Shown: positions 45,294 through 58,033, counted from the stretch's first letter. The stretch: DNA of 64,000 nucleotides from Dechloromonas sp. TW-R-39-2 (GCF_016864195.1 NZ_CP045202.1:2511001-2575000); one strand, 5' to 3'. Program-made: numbers and translations. Notes: generated by a model from the letters alone, not told the origin.

Positions 45294-46462
45294 AAGTTGT
45301 AGCCACCCAGCCAGCCGGTAACGTCGACCACTTCGCCGATGAAGTAGAGGCCGGGGGCGGCCTTGGCTTCCATGGTTTTTGACGAGAGTGCTGCGGTCGA
45401 CACACCGCCAAGGGTCACTTCAGCCTTGGCGAAACCGAGCGTGCCGGACGGCATCAACGGCCAGGCGTTGAGGGTTCTGGCGACGGCATCGAGATCGCGC
45501 TTCGATAGTTCACTGATCGGCCGGGTCTGGAATTTTTCTCCCCCCTGCAGCAGACACCATTCCTGCGCGAAGCGGCGCGGCAGGTGTTCGGCCAGCAGAT
45601 TGGGCAGATGAATGCGTCCCTGACGGTGCTCGGCCAGCCATGCAGCGGCATCGAGGCCGGGCAGCAGGTTGATTTCGACCGGCAGCTTCTTGCCCCCGCC
45701 GTACTCCTGCATTTGCCAGTAGCTCGACACCTGCAGGATGGCTGGGCCGGAAAGGCCGCGATGGGTGATCAGCACGTTCTCGCGGAAGGCGGCATCTTCG
45801 AAGCAGGCAGTGGCATCGAGCGTCGCGCCGGCCATCGGTTTGAGCGGAGCCAGCAGTTCCGGCCCGAGCGCCAACGGGACAAGCGCCGGTTTGGGAGCAA
45901 CGACCGGAATGCCGAATTGCTCGGCCAGCTTGTAGCCAAAGGGACTGGCGCCGATCTGCGGGATAGCCAGTCCGCCCGTGGCGACGACCAGCGACTGGCA
46001 GGAGAAAGTCCCGCTTGCCGTGCGCAGGGTGTAACGCTTGTGTTCGACATCCGGGTGGTGCTCGACGCCGTGCACCGCGCAGTCAAGCACCCAGCGCACT
46101 TGTACGGCATCGCAGGCATCGCGCAGCATGTCGATGATCTCGACCGCCGAATCGTCGCAGAACAACTGGCCGTGTTCGCGTTCGTGATACGGGATTCGCC
46201 GCTTTTCGATCATCGCAATGAAGTCGTACTGGCTGAAGCGAGCCAGCGCCGAGCGGCAGAAATGTGGGTTTTGCGACAGGTAGTTGTCGGCGCTGACCGT
46301 GCGGTTGGTAAAGTTGCAACGTCCGCCGCCGGAAATGCGGATGCGCTCGCCGATTTTGGCCGCGTGATCGACCAGCAAGACCCGCCTTCCCCGCGCCCCG
46401 GCCTGGGCCGCGCACATCATGCCGGCCGCGCCGGAACCGATGATGATGACGTCGAAATGCAT
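45248..46462 (-). CDS. BaiN/RdsA-family (HI0933-like) NAD(P)/FAD-dependent oxidoreductase
   Basis: Flavoprotein, 404 aa. The start has the FAD-binding DVIIIGSGAAGMMCAAQAGARG motif followed by KIGERIRISGGGRCNFTN, diagnostic of the HI0933 family. The end YFIGEVVDVTGWLGGYNFQWAWSSGWVAGQ is equally typical. Substrate of most members is unknown; BaiN reduces bile-acid intermediates in gut bacteria. Probably monocistronic. Confidence 0.9.
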   Translation of the reverse strand: MHFDVIIIGSGAAGMMCAAQAGARGRRVLLVDHAAKIGERIRISGGGRCNFTNRTVSADNYLSQNPHFCRSALARFSQYDFIAMIEKRRIPYHEREHGQLFCDDSAVEIIDMLRDACDAVQVRWVLDCAVHGVEHHPDVEHKRYTLRTASGTFSCQSLVVATGGLAIPQIGASPFGYKLAEQFGIPVVAPKPALVPLALGPELLAPLKPMAGATLDATACFEDAAFRENVLITHRGLSGPAILQVSSYWQMQEYGGGKKLPVEINLLPGLDAAAWLAEHRQGRIHLPNLLAEHLPRRFAQEWCLLQGGEKFQTRPISELSKRDLDAVARTLNAWPLMPSGTLGFAKAEVTLGGVSTAALSSKTMEAKAAPGLYFIGEVVDVTGWLGGYNFQWAWSSGWVAGQFA

Positions 46463-46600
46463 GGGGAAATCCGATCAGAAACAGGCGCACAGGGCCAAAG
46501 AGGCGATGATTTTAACATTCGGGCCGGTGCCGGATTTGACCGGCAGTAGCGAAAGCTGCGATTCTCCGGGCTTCTCCCTGTCGCCAAACGTGCTGCCGCC

Positions 46601-46996
46601 ATGAAATTTGCCTACACCATTGTTTATGTCCCGGATGTTGCCGCTTCACTCGCTTTTTTCGAGACGGCTTTCGGGTTCAGTCGCCGCTTTCTGCACGAAT
46701 CAGGCAGCTACGGCGAACTGCAGAGCGGCGAAACGACGCTTTCGTTTGCCGCGCATGAGCTCGGCGACATGAACTTTCCCGGTGGGCATGTCCGGGCTGA
46801 TACCTCGGCAAAGCCGCTCGGCATGGAGTTGGCCTTCGTCAGCGACGATGTGGCCGCCGCCCATCGTCGGGCCGTTGCCGCGGGTGCACTTGAACTGTCG
46901 GCGCCCCAGGAAAAACCGTGGGGACAAACGGTGTCTTACGTGCGCTGCCCGGATGGCACGCTGGTCGAACTCTGTTCCCCCATAGCTCCGGCCTGA
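46601..46996 (+). CDS. VOC-family (glyoxalase/bleomycin-resistance fold) protein
   Basis: 131 aa with two beta-alpha-beta-beta-beta modules: YTIVYVPDVAASLAFFETAFGF first, ELAFVSDDVAAAHRRAVAAGA second, ending SYVRCPDGTLVELCSP. Metal ligands of this fold would be H/E residues at the strand ends, with E in LVELC. The substrate is unknown. The GNAT gene follows 12 bp later and is likely co-transcribed. Confidence 0.85.
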   Translation: MKFAYTIVYVPDVAASLAFFETAFGFSRRFLHESGSYGELQSGETTLSFAAHELGDMNFPGGHVRADTSAKPLGMELAFVSDDVAAAHRRAVAAGALELSAPQEKPWGQTVSYVRCPDGTLVELCSPIAPA

Positions 46997-47008
46997 GTCG
47001 GGTGCCGG

Positions 47009-47521
47009 ATGTCGGTCAATACTGATATTCGCCAGATGCGCGCTGCCGATCTGCCAGCCGTCATGGCGATACAGGCGCAAGCCTATCCGCCGGCGATGAA
47101 TGAGGCTGAAAGCGTTTTTTCGCAGCGCCTGCAAGTTTCACCCGATTATTGCTGGGTGGCCGAAGACCGGAAAGGGCTGGCCGGCTACCTGTTCTGCTAT
47201 CGCTCGCAGCACGGCAAAATCACGGCGCTTGGTGCCGGGTTTACGCCATCAGAGACAGGTGATTGCCTGTACCTGCACGATCTGGCGATTGCCCGGCAGG
47301 CGCGAGGAAGCGGCGTGGCCGGGCAGTTGATCAAGCAGGCACTGGCGGCGGGTCAGTCAATGAAACTTCGCCACGCCGCGCTGGTTTCGGTCCAGGGCGC
47401 ACAGCCGTTCTGGGCAAAGCACGGTTTCAGGCCTGCTGCGGTCGACGACCCGAAACAGGCCAAAAATCTGAGCAGCTATCCACCGCCCGCCAGCTACATG
47501 AGCCAGCCACTCGCGGCATGA
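47009..47521 (+). CDS. GNAT-family N-acetyltransferase
   Basis: 170 aa; IRQMRAADLPAVMAIQAQAYP at the start and the acetyl-CoA site LHDLAIARQARGSGVAGQLIKQAL (about residues 89-112), then VQGAQPFWAKHGFRP. Target unknown. It contains a copy of the window-wide 13-mer at 47434. Convergent with lolA across a strong hairpin. Confidence 0.87.
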   Translation: MSVNTDIRQMRAADLPAVMAIQAQAYPPAMNEAESVFSQRLQVSPDYCWVAEDRKGLAGYLFCYRSQHGKITALGAGFTPSETGDCLYLHDLAIARQARGSGVAGQLIKQALAAGQSMKLRHAALVSVQGAQPFWAKHGFRPAAVDDPKQAKNLSSYPPPASYMSQPLAA

Positions 47522-47524
47522 CCG

Positions 47525-47560
47525 GGTTGCCGGCCACCGCGATGCTGCGTGGCGGCAACC
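47525..47560. terminator. Hairpin between convergent GNAT and lolA genes
   Basis: GGTTGCC/GGCAACC and, after one unpaired base, GCCAC/GTGGC form a 12-bp stem in the 45-bp gap. No T tract; possible bidirectional terminator. Confidence 0.5.
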
Positions 47561-47566
47561 GCCGGA

Positions 47567-48187
47567 TTACTCGCCGACGACATCAACCCCGGCGGGCGGG
47601 GTGAATTTGAAGGTGCCAGCGGACAGAGCCGGATTGCGCTCGACCTTGCTGAAGCGAATCAGCGTCGTCTGGCCGAAGCTGTCCTGCAATTCCATGGCTT
47701 TCAGGTCGCTGCTGGCAAAGCCCAGCCGAACCTTGTCAAAGCCGCTGTCGCCGTTTTTCGGTGTCGCTTCCAGCCAAAGCATGCCTTCGGCTTCGCCGGC
47801 TTCCTTCAGCGTGAAATTCTTTTCCAGATCGTTGTTGCCGGAGAGCAATGCTGCCGGCGAACCGCTAATCGCCTGGCCGGCCTTGCGCACGGTGACTTGC
47901 TGCAATTCGGGATCGTAAATCCAGATTTTGTCGCCATCGCCGACCACCAGTTGCGGGTAGGGTTTGACGATTTCCCAGCGCAGCTTGCCGGGCCGGGAAA
48001 TGGCGACCAGACCCGACGACTGCTGCGGCTTGCGGCCATTCTTGCCGATCACCGTCTGGGCAAACTCAGCTTTCAGCGTACGTGTGTTCTGCAGGAACTG
48101 GTGCAACTGATCCAGCGCACCAGCTTCGGCCAGCAGCGGGAAAATGGCAATTGCTGCGGTCAACAGCGTTTTTTGGACAAATTTCAT
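47567..48187 (-). CDS. lolA: Outer membrane lipoprotein carrier protein LolA
   Basis: Periplasmic chaperone moving lipoproteins from LolCDE to LolB. Signal peptide about 1-22 ([15 protein letters not shown]). The body has the typical [19 protein letters not shown] start and [36 protein letters not shown]. 206 aa. Its ATG overlaps the ftsK stop (ATGA), so the pair is translationally coupled, a common order in betaproteobacteria. Confidence 0.93.
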   Translation of the reverse strand: MKFVQKTLLTAAIAIFPLLAEAGALDQLHQFLQNTRTLKAEFAQTVIGKNGRKPQQSSGLVAISRPGKLRWEIVKPYPQLVVGDGDKIWIYDPELQQVTVRKAGQAISGSPAALLSGNNDLEKNFTLKEAGEAEGMLWLEATPKNGDSGFDKVRLGFASSDLKAMELQDSFGQTTLIRFSKVERNPALSAGTFKFTPPAGVDVVGE

Positions 48188-50496
48188 TCGGTTTCCTTGC
48201 GGGCCAGCACTTCACGGCCGCCACGACCATCCATCGACGAGACCAGCCCGGCTTTTTCCATCGCCTCGATCAGGCGTGCCGAGCGGTTGTAACCAATACG
48301 CAGATGGCGCTGGACGAGGGAAATCGAGGCACGTTTGTTCTTGAGCACGATATCGACCGCCTGGTCGTAAAGCGGGTCGGCCTCGGCATCGTTACTGCCT
48401 TCTCCACCTTCGCCGCCACCTTCGTCATCACCGCCGGAACCGTTGAGGATGTCCTCGATGTATTCCGGCGCACCGGTTGCCTTGAGGTGTTCGACGACGC
48501 GATGCACTTCGTCATCGGAAACGAAGGCGCCATGCACGCGTGTCGGATAACCGGTGCCGGGTGCGAGATACAACATGTCGCCCTGACCAAGCAGCGCCTC
48601 AGCGCCCATCTGGTCGAGGATGGTGCGTGAGTCGATCTTGCTGGAAACCTGGAAGGACAAACGGGTCGGGATGTTGGCCTTGATCAGGCCGGTAATGACA
48701 TCGACTGACGGACGCTGCGTCGCCAGCACGAGGTGAATGCCGGAAGCGCGTGCCTTCTGGGCGAGACGGGCAATCTGCTCTTCGACCTTCTTGCCGACGA
48801 CCATCATCAGGTCGGCCAGTTCGTCGATGATGACGACGATGAACGGCATGGTCTGCAGTGGCTCCGGGGTTTCCGGGGTCAGCGTCAGCGGGTTCGGGAT
48901 GTGCTCGCCACGCTTCTCGGCATCCTTGATCTTGGTATTCAGGCCAGCGATGTTGCGCACGCCCATGGCCGACATCAGCTTGTAGCGCTTCTCCATTTCG
49001 GTCACGCACCAGTGCAGCGCGTTGGCCGCCTGCTTCATGTCGGTGACGACCGGCGCCAAGAGGTGCGGAATGCCCTCGTAGATCGACAGTTCGAGCATCT
49101 TGGGGTCGACCATGATCAGGCGCACCTGATCCGGCTCGGCCTTGTAGAGCATGGACAAAATCATCGCATTGACGCCGACCGACTTGCCGGAACCGGTCGT
49201 ACCGGCGACCAGCAGGTGGGGCGTCTTGGCCAGATCGGCGACCACCGGCAAACCGCCGATATCCTTGCCGAGGCAGACGGTCAGCGGACTGCTCATGTCG
49301 TTGTACGGCTTACTGGAGATGATCTCGGACAACTTGACCGTCTGCCGCTTGGGGTTGGGCAGTTCGAGCGCCATGCACGACTTGCCGGGCACCGTTTCAA
49401 CGACGCGGATCGACACCATGGCCAACGCACGGGCCAGATCGCGCGCCAGATTAACAATCTGCGCGCCCTTGACGCCGACCGCCGGTTCGATTTCGTAGCG
49501 GGTGATGACCGGGCCGGGCATCGCCGCCAGCACTTTGACCTGGACGCCAAAATCGGCCAGCTTGCGCTCGATCAGGCGTGAGGTGTATTCCAGCGTTTCC
49601 GGGCTGACCGTTTCGGTCGGCGGCGGTGCCGGATCAAGCAAGTGCAGCGGTGGCAATTGGCCGCCAATGATCGCCTCGGGGAAGAGTGCCACCTGTTTTT
49701 CGCGCTCAAGGCGGGCTTCCGCCTTTTTCGAGACCGGGACTTCGACCGGGGCCGGTGTTTCGATGATGATCGGATCGTGCAGCTCGACGCGGCGCTTTTC
49801 TTCCTCGACGACCACTTCGCGCTGCTGGGCGACTTCCTTGCCGATCTGGCGATCGCGCCAGGTATCGACCCGGCCATAGAAGAAACCGATGAAAGTTTCC
49901 AGCCCGGCACCCAGCCGTTCAAAAGCCCATAACCACGACATGCCGGAAAAAGCACTCCAGCCGACCGCAAGGCAAGCCAGCAAAAGCAGGGTTGATCCGG
50001 TAAAACCCATTTGCGACTCAAGCACACGGCTCATCTCAAGCCCGAGCATGCCGCCCGGGCTCAACGGCAATTCCAGTCGGGCCGAATAGAAGCGCAAGGC
50101 TTCCAGTGACGAACTGGCCAGCAGCAGGAAGACAAAGCCGAGCAGCGCGATGTACAGCGGATGGCGCTCCTCGCCATCCTGCGCGTTGATGTGGCGAACG
50201 CCCCACCAGACAAACATGCCGAGCAGGACAATCCACCACCAGGCGGAAAATCCGAAAATGTAGAGCATCAGGTCCGAAATCCACGCCCCTGCACGACCGG
50301 CCGGATTGTGAATGGTGTTCGCCATGACCGTATGCGACCAGCCCGGATCTTCCTTGCTGAATCCCCACAGGGCCATGCCAAGAAACAGGGCAATGGCGCC
50401 CAGGCCCAGCCAGCGGGACTCTTGTAGCAGGCCACCGATCTTGTCCGGCAAGGGGCTCGGTGCATTGCGATTGCGGTCAGAACTGCGGACACCCAT
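48184..50496 (-). CDS. ftsK: DNA translocase FtsK
   Basis: Septum-bound hexameric pump that moves chromosome ends and activates XerCD. N-terminal membrane domain with about four helices (residues 30-190), a fairly short linker, then the motor with Walker [14 protein letters not shown] near 435, Walker [15 protein letters not shown], and the C-terminal gamma winged helix ([38 protein letters not shown]). Start ATG at 50496 after GAGGAGG. 770 aa. Confidence 0.95.
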   Translation of the reverse strand: MGVRSSDRNRNAPSPLPDKIGGLLQESRWLGLGAIALFLGMALWGFSKEDPGWSHTVMANTIHNPAGRAGAWISDLMLYIFGFSAWWWIVLLGMFVWWGVRHINAQDGEERHPLYIALLGFVFLLLASSSLEALRFYSARLELPLSPGGMLGLEMSRVLESQMGFTGSTLLLLACLAVGWSAFSGMSWLWAFERLGAGLETFIGFFYGRVDTWRDRQIGKEVAQQREVVVEEEKRRVELHDPIIIETPAPVEVPVSKKAEARLEREKQVALFPEAIIGGQLPPLHLLDPAPPPTETVSPETLEYTSRLIERKLADFGVQVKVLAAMPGPVITRYEIEPAVGVKGAQIVNLARDLARALAMVSIRVVETVPGKSCMALELPNPKRQTVKLSEIISSKPYNDMSSPLTVCLGKDIGGLPVVADLAKTPHLLVAGTTGSGKSVGVNAMILSMLYKAEPDQVRLIMVDPKMLELSIYEGIPHLLAPVVTDMKQAANALHWCVTEMEKRYKLMSAMGVRNIAGLNTKIKDAEKRGEHIPNPLTLTPETPEPLQTMPFIVVIIDELADLMMVVGKKVEEQIARLAQKARASGIHLVLATQRPSVDVITGLIKANIPTRLSFQVSSKIDSRTILDQMGAEALLGQGDMLYLAPGTGYPTRVHGAFVSDDEVHRVVEHLKATGAPEYIEDILNGSGGDDEGGGEGGEGSNDAEADPLYDQAVDIVLKNKRASISLVQRHLRIGYNRSARLIEAMEKAGLVSSMDGRGGREVLARKETE

Positions 50497-51833
<1,337 letters not shown>

Positions 51834-51848
51834 TTTTTCGGGGGAGAC

Positions 51849-52406
51849 TTGATCGACCCCGACGACCTCGCGGCCTTTCGGGCCGCAGTTGCCGATGCCC
51901 GGCCACTGCCCCGGACGGACCGCGTGCAACATCGCACACCCCTGCCGCCTCCCCGCCCCTTGCAACACCTGGCGGACGAACAAGCCGCACTGCATGAAAG
52001 CCTGCATGGCCAGATTGGCTTGCAGGACCGCCTCGAAGGTGGAGACGAACCGATTTACCTGCGCAACGGCATTGCCCACAGCGTCTTGAAGGATTTGCGC
52101 CGCGGGCGCTGGGTCTTGCAGGCTGAAATTGACCTGCATGGATTGAATCGCGACGAAGCCCGCTCAGCCTTGGGCGTCTTTCTGGCTGAATGCAACCGGC
52201 ACGGCACCCGGTGCGTGCGCGTCATCCACGGCAAAGGCTACGGCTCGCCCGGGCGCGATGCGGTGTTGCGTCGCCTGGTGCGTGGCTGGCTGATGCAGAA
52301 AATCGAAGTTCTGGCCTACTGTCAGGCCAAACCGCAGGATGGCGGCGAAGGTGCCGTCATCGTTCTGCTCAAGACCCAAAGAAAAATGGCCAACCTGAGG
52401 GGTTGA
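51849..52406 (+). CDS. Smr-domain (MutS2 C-terminal-like) protein
   Basis: 185 aa. The C-terminal Smr domain has the LHG signature in EIDLHGLNRDEARSALGVFL (about 97-116) and the second motif VIHGKGYGSPGRDAVLRRLV. Smr domains are nicking nucleases or RNA-acting in some proteins (YdaL/SmrA, SmrB). The start is a TTG after GGGGAGA, 15 bp after trxB, so it is probably co-transcribed. Its stop overlaps a copy of the window-wide 13-mer. Confidence 0.88.
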   Translation: MIDPDDLAAFRAAVADARPLPRTDRVQHRTPLPPPRPLQHLADEQAALHESLHGQIGLQDRLEGGDEPIYLRNGIAHSVLKDLRRGRWVLQAEIDLHGLNRDEARSALGVFLAECNRHGTRCVRVIHGKGYGSPGRDAVLRRLVRGWLMQKIEVLAYCQAKPQDGGEGAVIVLLKTQRKMANLRG

Positions 52407-52429
52407 CCGCAGCACGGCAGGCATGCCGG

Positions 52430-52759
52430 CTACTTCTTGTACAAATCACCTTCATCCAGCGTTGCCCAGCCGGTTCCGGAGGCGGCTTTCTTGCCGGAGT
52501 GACTGTCATAAACAGACGACAGGTGAAAAAGCTCGACGGCAATTTCCGGAGGAAAACCCTTGCGATCCGGCCGATCAGAAACGATCAGGCCGGAAAGATA
52601 CGCGTCGAATGCTGGCGTTCCCCATAATTTGACGAGATTCGACAGAATCCGTGGAAACTGCTTTTCCAGCTGGACGGGATAGGCCTTGTAATCAGTTCCC
52701 AGAAAATCGAGCAAACGATCCCTGAGATCGAGAATATCGTATTCGTCCTGATTGGCCAT
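52430..52759 (-). CDS. Hypothetical protein downstream of glnB
   Basis: 109 aa, soluble, helical at the start (EYDILDLRDRLLDFLGTDYKAYPVQLEKQFPRI) with a conserved-looking LVKLWGTPAFDAYLSGL. Starts 6 bp after the glnB stop, so it belongs to the nadE-glnB operon. I do not recognise the family. Confidence 0.72.
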   Translation of the reverse strand: MANQDEYDILDLRDRLLDFLGTDYKAYPVQLEKQFPRILSNLVKLWGTPAFDAYLSGLIVSDRPDRKGFPPEIAVELFHLSSVYDSHSGKKAASGTGWATLDEGDLYKK

Positions 52760-52765
52760 CCGCGA

Positions 52766-53122
<357 letters not shown>

Positions 53123-53130
53123 TCAGTTTC

Positions 53131-54747
53131 TTAAAATTCGTCTTGGTAGCGGTTGGTTATAGGATACCGCCAATCCTTGCCGAAACCGCGCGGCGTTATT
53201 CGAATGCCGACCGGCGACTGGCGCCGCTTGTATTCGGCGATGCGCAACAGGCGAACAACGCGCCGTACATCGGCCTCAGGCAGGCCGGCCGCGATGATCT
53301 CGCGCGGGCTGCGATCTTCTTCCATGTAGGCGCGAACGATGGCATCGAGCACTTCGTACGGCGGCAGCGAATCCTGATCGGTCTGATCCGGCTTCAACTC
53401 GGCCGACGGCGGCCGGACGATGATGTTTTCCGGGATGACCGGCTCGCCCTGGCACAAGGTGTTGCGATAGACCGACAGGCGGTAGACCAGGGTCTTGTAA
53501 ACATCCTTGATGACCGCGAAGCCACCGGCCATGTCGCCATAGAGCGTGCAGTAGCCAACGGCCATTTCCGACTTGTTGCCGGTCGTCAGGACCAGTTTTC
53601 CGGTCTTGTTGGAAAGCGCCATCAGGATATTGCCGCGAATCCGTGCCTGGATATTCTCTTCGGTCGTATCGGCCGGCAGGCCGGCGAACAAAGGATCGAG
53701 CATCGCGGCGTAAGTCTGCATCGCCGGCTCGATGGCAATTTCGTTATAGCTGCAACCTAGTTGGCGGATCATCTCGCGCGAATCGTCAAGACTCATCTGC
53801 GCCGTGTAGGGCGACGGCATCATCACCGCGTGCACCTTGTCGGCCCCCAGCGCGTCGACCGCGACACACAAGGTCAGGGCTGAGTCGATACCGCCCGAAA
53901 GACCGATGATCGCACCCTTGAAACCGCTCTTGCCGATGTAGTCGCGCACGCCGAGCACCAAGGCTTGATAAGCCTCGGCTTCGAGCGACAACTCTGTCGC
54001 CTGATCGGTGGAATGCAACTTGCCGGCAGCGTAATCGACGATACCCAGCGCTTCGACAAACTGGCCGAGACGCATCCGGCACTGGCCGGCTGCGTCAAGC
54101 GCAAAGGAAGCGCCGTCGAAAACCAACTCATCCTGACCGCCGACCAGGTTGCAGTAAATCGCCGGGATACCGGTCGCTGCAACGCGATCGCCGAGTACCT
54201 GGGCGCGCTGGCTGTGTTTGTCGAGATGGCATGGTGAGGCATTGAGGACGAGGAGCAGTTCGGCACCGGCAGCGTGAGCCATTTCGGCCGCGCCGGATTC
54301 CCAGATGTCGGCACAGATGTTGATGCCGCAACGTACGCCGGCAATGCTGACGACGCAGGCATCGGTGCCGGCATCGAAATAGCGCTTCTCGTCGAACACT
54401 TCGTAATTGGGCAGGCGAACCTTGCGGTAGACCGCCTTTTTCAGGCCATTTTCAATGACCGTGGCCGCATTGTAGCGGCGACCTTCGCTCTCTTCCGGGT
54501 GGCCGATGACCAGGGCAATACCCTCGACACGGCTAGCTAGGTCATCCAGTGCCTGATTGCAGGCCCGGTAGAAATCCGGGCGCAGCAACAGGTCTTCCGG
54601 CGGGTAGCCGCACAACGCCAGTTCCGGCGTGAGCAGCACCTGGGCGCCCCGGGCCTTTGCCTCGGTGGCGCACTTTACGATACGTTCGACGTTGCCCGTC
54701 AGGTCACCGACGGTGGCGTTGAACTGGGCAACGGCGATACGCAGCAT
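53131..54747 (-). CDS. nadE: Glutamine-dependent NAD+ synthetase
   Basis: Makes NAD+ from deamido-NAD+ using glutamine. N-terminal nitrilase-fold glutaminase with Glu in LTPELALCGYPPED, Lys in YRKVRLPNYEVFDE and Cys in RCGINICADIWESG; C-terminal synthetase with the ATP site GLSGGIDSALT (about residue 282). 538 aa matches the two-domain form. glnB follows 26 bp later; PII control of NadE is known in some betaproteobacteria. Confidence 0.95.
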   Translation of the reverse strand: MLRIAVAQFNATVGDLTGNVERIVKCATEAKARGAQVLLTPELALCGYPPEDLLLRPDFYRACNQALDDLASRVEGIALVIGHPEESEGRRYNAATVIENGLKKAVYRKVRLPNYEVFDEKRYFDAGTDACVVSIAGVRCGINICADIWESGAAEMAHAAGAELLLVLNASPCHLDKHSQRAQVLGDRVAATGIPAIYCNLVGGQDELVFDGASFALDAAGQCRMRLGQFVEALGIVDYAAGKLHSTDQATELSLEAEAYQALVLGVRDYIGKSGFKGAIIGLSGGIDSALTLCVAVDALGADKVHAVMMPSPYTAQMSLDDSREMIRQLGCSYNEIAIEPAMQTYAAMLDPLFAGLPADTTEENIQARIRGNILMALSNKTGKLVLTTGNKSEMAVGYCTLYGDMAGGFAVIKDVYKTLVYRLSVYRNTLCQGEPVIPENIIVRPPSAELKPDQTDQDSLPPYEVLDAIVRAYMEEDRSPREIIAAGLPEADVRRVVRLLRIAEYKRRQSPVGIRITPRGFGKDWRYPITNRYQDEF

Positions 54748-54762
54748 AAGTTTCCGTCAGTA

Positions 54763-55299
54763 TTACTTGGCTTCAGCCTGGTAACGGGCAACGCCGTCCA
54801 TGACTTCCTTGCGGGCAGCTTCGATGCCTTCCCAGCCCTTGACCTTGACCCACTTGCCTTTTTCGAGATCCTTGTAGTGCTCGAAGAAATGGGAAATCTG
54901 GTCGCGCAGGATCTGCGGAATGTCCTCGAAGGACTTGGCATCCTTGTACAGCGGGGTCAGCTTGTCGACCGGCACGGCCAGCAGCTTGGCGTCCTGGCCA
55001 CCTTCGTCTTCCATGGCCAGCATGCCGAGCGGACGGCAGCGGACAACAACGCCCGGCGGCAGGCCGAACGGGGTGACAACCAGCACGTCAACCGGATCAC
55101 CGTCGCCGGCGATGGTGTTGTTGATGTAGCCGTAGTTGCACGGATAGTGCATGGCGGTACCCATAAAACGGTCAACGAAGATCGCGCCGGATTCCTTGTC
55201 GACTTCGTACTTAACGGGGTCGGAATGGGCCGTGATTTCGATAATCACGTTGAAATCATCGGGAAGGGACTTGCCGGAAGAAACGTTATTAAGGGCCAT
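54763..55299 (-). CDS. ppa: Inorganic pyrophosphatase
   Basis: Family I soluble enzyme, 178 aa. Active-site segment with [13 protein letters not shown] (metal-binding aspartates near residue 65-72) and [11 protein letters not shown]; the C-terminal [20 protein letters not shown] is typical. AGAGA lies before the ATG. It is followed 15 bp downstream by nadE. Confidence 0.96.
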   Translation of the reverse strand: MALNNVSSGKSLPDDFNVIIEITAHSDPVKYEVDKESGAIFVDRFMGTAMHYPCNYGYINNTIAGDGDPVDVLVVTPFGLPPGVVVRCRPLGMLAMEDEGGQDAKLLAVPVDKLTPLYKDAKSFEDIPQILRDQISHFFEHYKDLEKGKWVKVKGWEGIEAARKEVMDGVARYQAEAK

Positions 55300-55360
55300 C
55301 TTTTATCTCTCTGCGTTTAGGTTTTGAGAACTTGCAATTATAACGCCGTGCTACGCCGGA

Positions 55361-56146
55361 TCAGCGCCAGGCGGCGAGAAACTCCTGCCAGTGGGGCGCG
55401 CCGATTTTGGCCAGGTGCGCCTTGACGAATTCGCCTTCGGCGATTTCCTCTTCCGCTGTCAGTTCACCGCGCAAACGGCGAAAACGGTTATAGACCAGAT
55501 AGGTATTGATCACATCGGTTTCGCAGTAATCGCGAATATCCGCAGCCTTGCCGCCTTGCCAGGCTTCCCAGACCTTGCCACCATCCATCCCGAGCTTGCC
55601 GGGAAAACCGAAGAGCTTGGCCAGATCGTCGAGCGGCGCGTTGGCGCGGGCATTGTAAAGGGCAAGCAGGTCCATCAAGTCAAGATGGCGCGTGTGGTAG
55701 CGGCTGATGTAGTTGTTCCACTTGAAGTCGCGGCTGTCGGCGTAATCGCCGTCACCCATGTCCCAGTAGCGCGGCGCTGAAACGCCATGCAGCATGCCGC
55801 GGTAGTGCAGCACCGGCAGGTCGAAACCGCTGCCGTTCCAGGAAACGATCTGGGGCGTGAATTTCTCGATGCCGTCGAAGAAACGCTGGATGATCTCGCC
55901 TTCGCCATGCGCCGGCTCTGACAGCGACCAGACTTTCAGCCCTTCACTGGTGCGCAGCGCGCAGGAAATGGTAACGATGCGTTGCAGGTGCAACTGCAGG
56001 AAATCATTGCCGGTCTTGGCTCGGCGCTGCTGGTAGGCAAGTTCGGCAACCTCGTCATCGGAAAGCTCGCCCGGCAGGTCATTGAGCCGACGAAAACCGG
56101 CGACATCGGGAATCGTCTCGATGTCAAAAACGAGAACCGGCTTCAT
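55361..56146 (-). CDS. PolB-like predicted 3'-5' exonuclease
   Basis: DEDDy-type exonuclease fold, stand-alone: exo I LVFDIETIPDV (residues 5-15), exo II SWNGSGFDLPVLHYRG (about 105), exo III with the aspartates of DYCETDVINTYLVYNRFR. 261 aa. Start ATG at 56146 overlaps the cysM stop (ATGA), which fixes it. Role in repair is likely but not shown. Confidence 0.85.
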   Translation of the reverse strand: MKPVLVFDIETIPDVAGFRRLNDLPGELSDDEVAELAYQQRRAKTGNDFLQLHLQRIVTISCALRTSEGLKVWSLSEPAHGEGEIIQRFFDGIEKFTPQIVSWNGSGFDLPVLHYRGMLHGVSAPRYWDMGDGDYADSRDFKWNNYISRYHTRHLDLMDLLALYNARANAPLDDLAKLFGFPGKLGMDGGKVWEAWQGGKAADIRDYCETDVINTYLVYNRFRRLRGELTAEEEIAEGEFVKAHLAKIGAPHWQEFLAAWR

Positions 56147-57042
56147 GCCGGGAAAACACCCGTCGACAGGTAACGATCGCCCCGGTCGCAAATGATGCTG
56201 ACGATGACGGCGTTTTCGAGCGTTTGCGACAGACGCAAGGCTACGGCCAGCGCACCGCCGGAGGAAATCCCGGCAAAGATACCCTCTTCCATGGCCAGAC
56301 GGCGCGTCATCGCCTCGGCATCAGCCTGGCTAACGTATTCGATGCGGTCGACGTTGGTTTTATCGTAAATCTTGGGCAGGTAAGCTTCCGGCCATTTGCG
56401 GATACCGGGAATCTGGCTGCCCTCTTCCGGCTGGCAGCCAACAATCTGGATCGCCTTGTTCTGCGCCTTCAGGTAAGCCGAGGTGCCCATGATCGTGCCG
56501 GTCGTTCCCATGCTGGAAACAAAGTGCGTCACCTTGCCAGCCGTATCGCGCCAGATTTCCGGGCCGGTGCCTTCGAAGTGGGCGAGCGGGTTATCCGGAT
56601 TGCCGAACTGGTCGAGGATGATGCCCTTGCCTTCATCGCGCATTTTCTCGGCCACGTCGCGCGCCAGCTCCATACCGCCATCTTTCGGCGTCAGGACCAG
56701 ATCGGCACCGAAGGCGCGCATGCTCTGGCGACGTTCGACGCTCTGGTTTTCCGGCATGACGAGGATCATCTTGTAACCCTTCATCGCCGCTGCCATGGCC
56801 AGCGCAATGCCGGTGTTGCCGGAGGTTGCCTCGATCAGCGTATCGCCCGGCTTGATGTCGCCACGTGCTTCGGCACGCACGATCATCGACAGCGCCGGCC
56901 GGTCCTTGACCGAACCCGCCGGATTATTGCCTTCCAGCTTGGCCAGGATGACATTGCCGCGCCGATCATTCTCGGCACCGGGAATACGTACCAGACGAAC
57001 CAGCGGCGTATTGCCGACGAAATCCTGCAGCGTCTTATACAT
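56143..57042 (-). CDS. cysM: Cysteine synthase B
   Basis: PLP enzyme making cysteine from O-acetylserine and sulfide or thiosulfate. PLP lysine 46 in [15 protein letters not shown], phosphate loop [14 protein letters not shown], and [11 protein letters not shown]. The GSVKDRPA form and 299 aa favour CysM over CysK. Its start overlaps hldD by 8 bp. Confidence 0.93.
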   Translation of the reverse strand: MYKTLQDFVGNTPLVRLVRIPGAENDRRGNVILAKLEGNNPAGSVKDRPALSMIVRAEARGDIKPGDTLIEATSGNTGIALAMAAAMKGYKMILVMPENQSVERRQSMRAFGADLVLTPKDGGMELARDVAEKMRDEGKGIILDQFGNPDNPLAHFEGTGPEIWRDTAGKVTHFVSSMGTTGTIMGTSAYLKAQNKAIQIVGCQPEEGSQIPGIRKWPEAYLPKIYDKTNVDRIEYVSQADAEAMTRRLAMEEGIFAGISSGGALAVALRLSQTLENAVIVSIICDRGDRYLSTGVFPA

Positions 57043-58033
57043 TTTTATGGAGCCATTCGATGTACTGGCCGACGCCTTCTTCGACCGTCGCCATCGGTGC
57101 TTCGTAACCGGCAGCGCGCAAACGGGTCAGATCGCCCTGGGTAAAAGCCTGATACTTGCCTTTCAATGCTTCCGGGAAAGCGGTGTATTCGAGCAGGCCT
57201 TGCGTACGCAGCTGGTCAAGCGTCAGCGCCTCTTCGTTTTTGGCCTTGCGGCAGCCGTTGACCGCAGCAACCGCAACATCGTTGAAGCTTTGCGCCCGAC
57301 CGGAGCCGAGATTGAAAATGCCCGATTTATCCGGGTTATCGAGGAAGAACAGATTGACCTTGGCGACATCGCCGACAAAGACGAAGTCACGCATCTGGCC
57401 ACCATTCTCATAGCCGTGCGAACCTTCGAACAATTTCACCTTGCCGTCGGCCTTGAACTGGTTGTAGTTGTGGAAGGCGACCGAAGCCATGCGTCCCTTG
57501 TGCGTTTCACGCGGACCGTAAACGTTGAAATAACGGAAACCGACGATCTGCGATGAAGGCTCCTTGGCCAGACGTTGGCGCACGACCTGGTCGAAGAGGA
57601 ACTTGGAATAACCATAAACGTTGAGCGGGCCTTCGTACTGGCGCTCTTCCTTGAAGACATTGCTGCCGCCGTAAGTTGCTGCGCTTGAGGCGTAGAGGAA
57701 CTGGACGTCCTGATCCTGGCACCAGTCGAGCAGAATGAGGGAGTAACGGTAGTTGTTCTCCATCATGTAGCGCCCGTCGGTTTCCATCGTGTCCGAGCAA
57801 GCACCCTCGTGGAAAATGGCTTCGATTTCGCCGTCGTAGTGGCCGGCCTGGATGCGCTCGATGAAATCGTGCTTGTCGAGGTAATCGGCAATTTCACAAT
57901 CGATCAGGTTCTTGAACTTGTCGGCCTTGGTCAGGTTGTCGACCGCGATGATCTTGGTCACGCCGCGCTCATTGAGCGCCTTGACGATATTGGAACCGAT
58001 AAAGCCGGCAGCGCCGGTAACGACGATATACAT
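57035..58033 (-). CDS. hldD: ADP-L-glycero-D-manno-heptose 6-epimerase
   Basis: Last step of nucleotide-activated heptose synthesis for the LPS inner core. Extended SDR: NAD(P) site [21 protein letters not shown] at residues 4-24, [19 protein letters not shown], and catalytic YGYSKFLFD (Tyr-x3-Lys). 332 aa. It follows hldE-type kinase 9 bp downstream. Contains a copy of the 13-mer at 57257. Confidence 0.95.
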   Translation of the reverse strand: MYIVVTGAAGFIGSNIVKALNERGVTKIIAVDNLTKADKFKNLIDCEIADYLDKHDFIERIQAGHYDGEIEAIFHEGACSDTMETDGRYMMENNYRYSLILLDWCQDQDVQFLYASSAATYGGSNVFKEERQYEGPLNVYGYSKFLFDQVVRQRLAKEPSSQIVGFRYFNVYGPRETHKGRMASVAFHNYNQFKADGKVKLFEGSHGYENGGQMRDFVFVGDVAKVNLFFLDNPDKSGIFNLGSGRAQSFNDVAVAAVNGCRKAKNEEALTLDQLRTQGLLEYTAFPEALKGKYQAFTQGDLTRLRAAGYEAPMATVEEGVGQYIEWLHKNV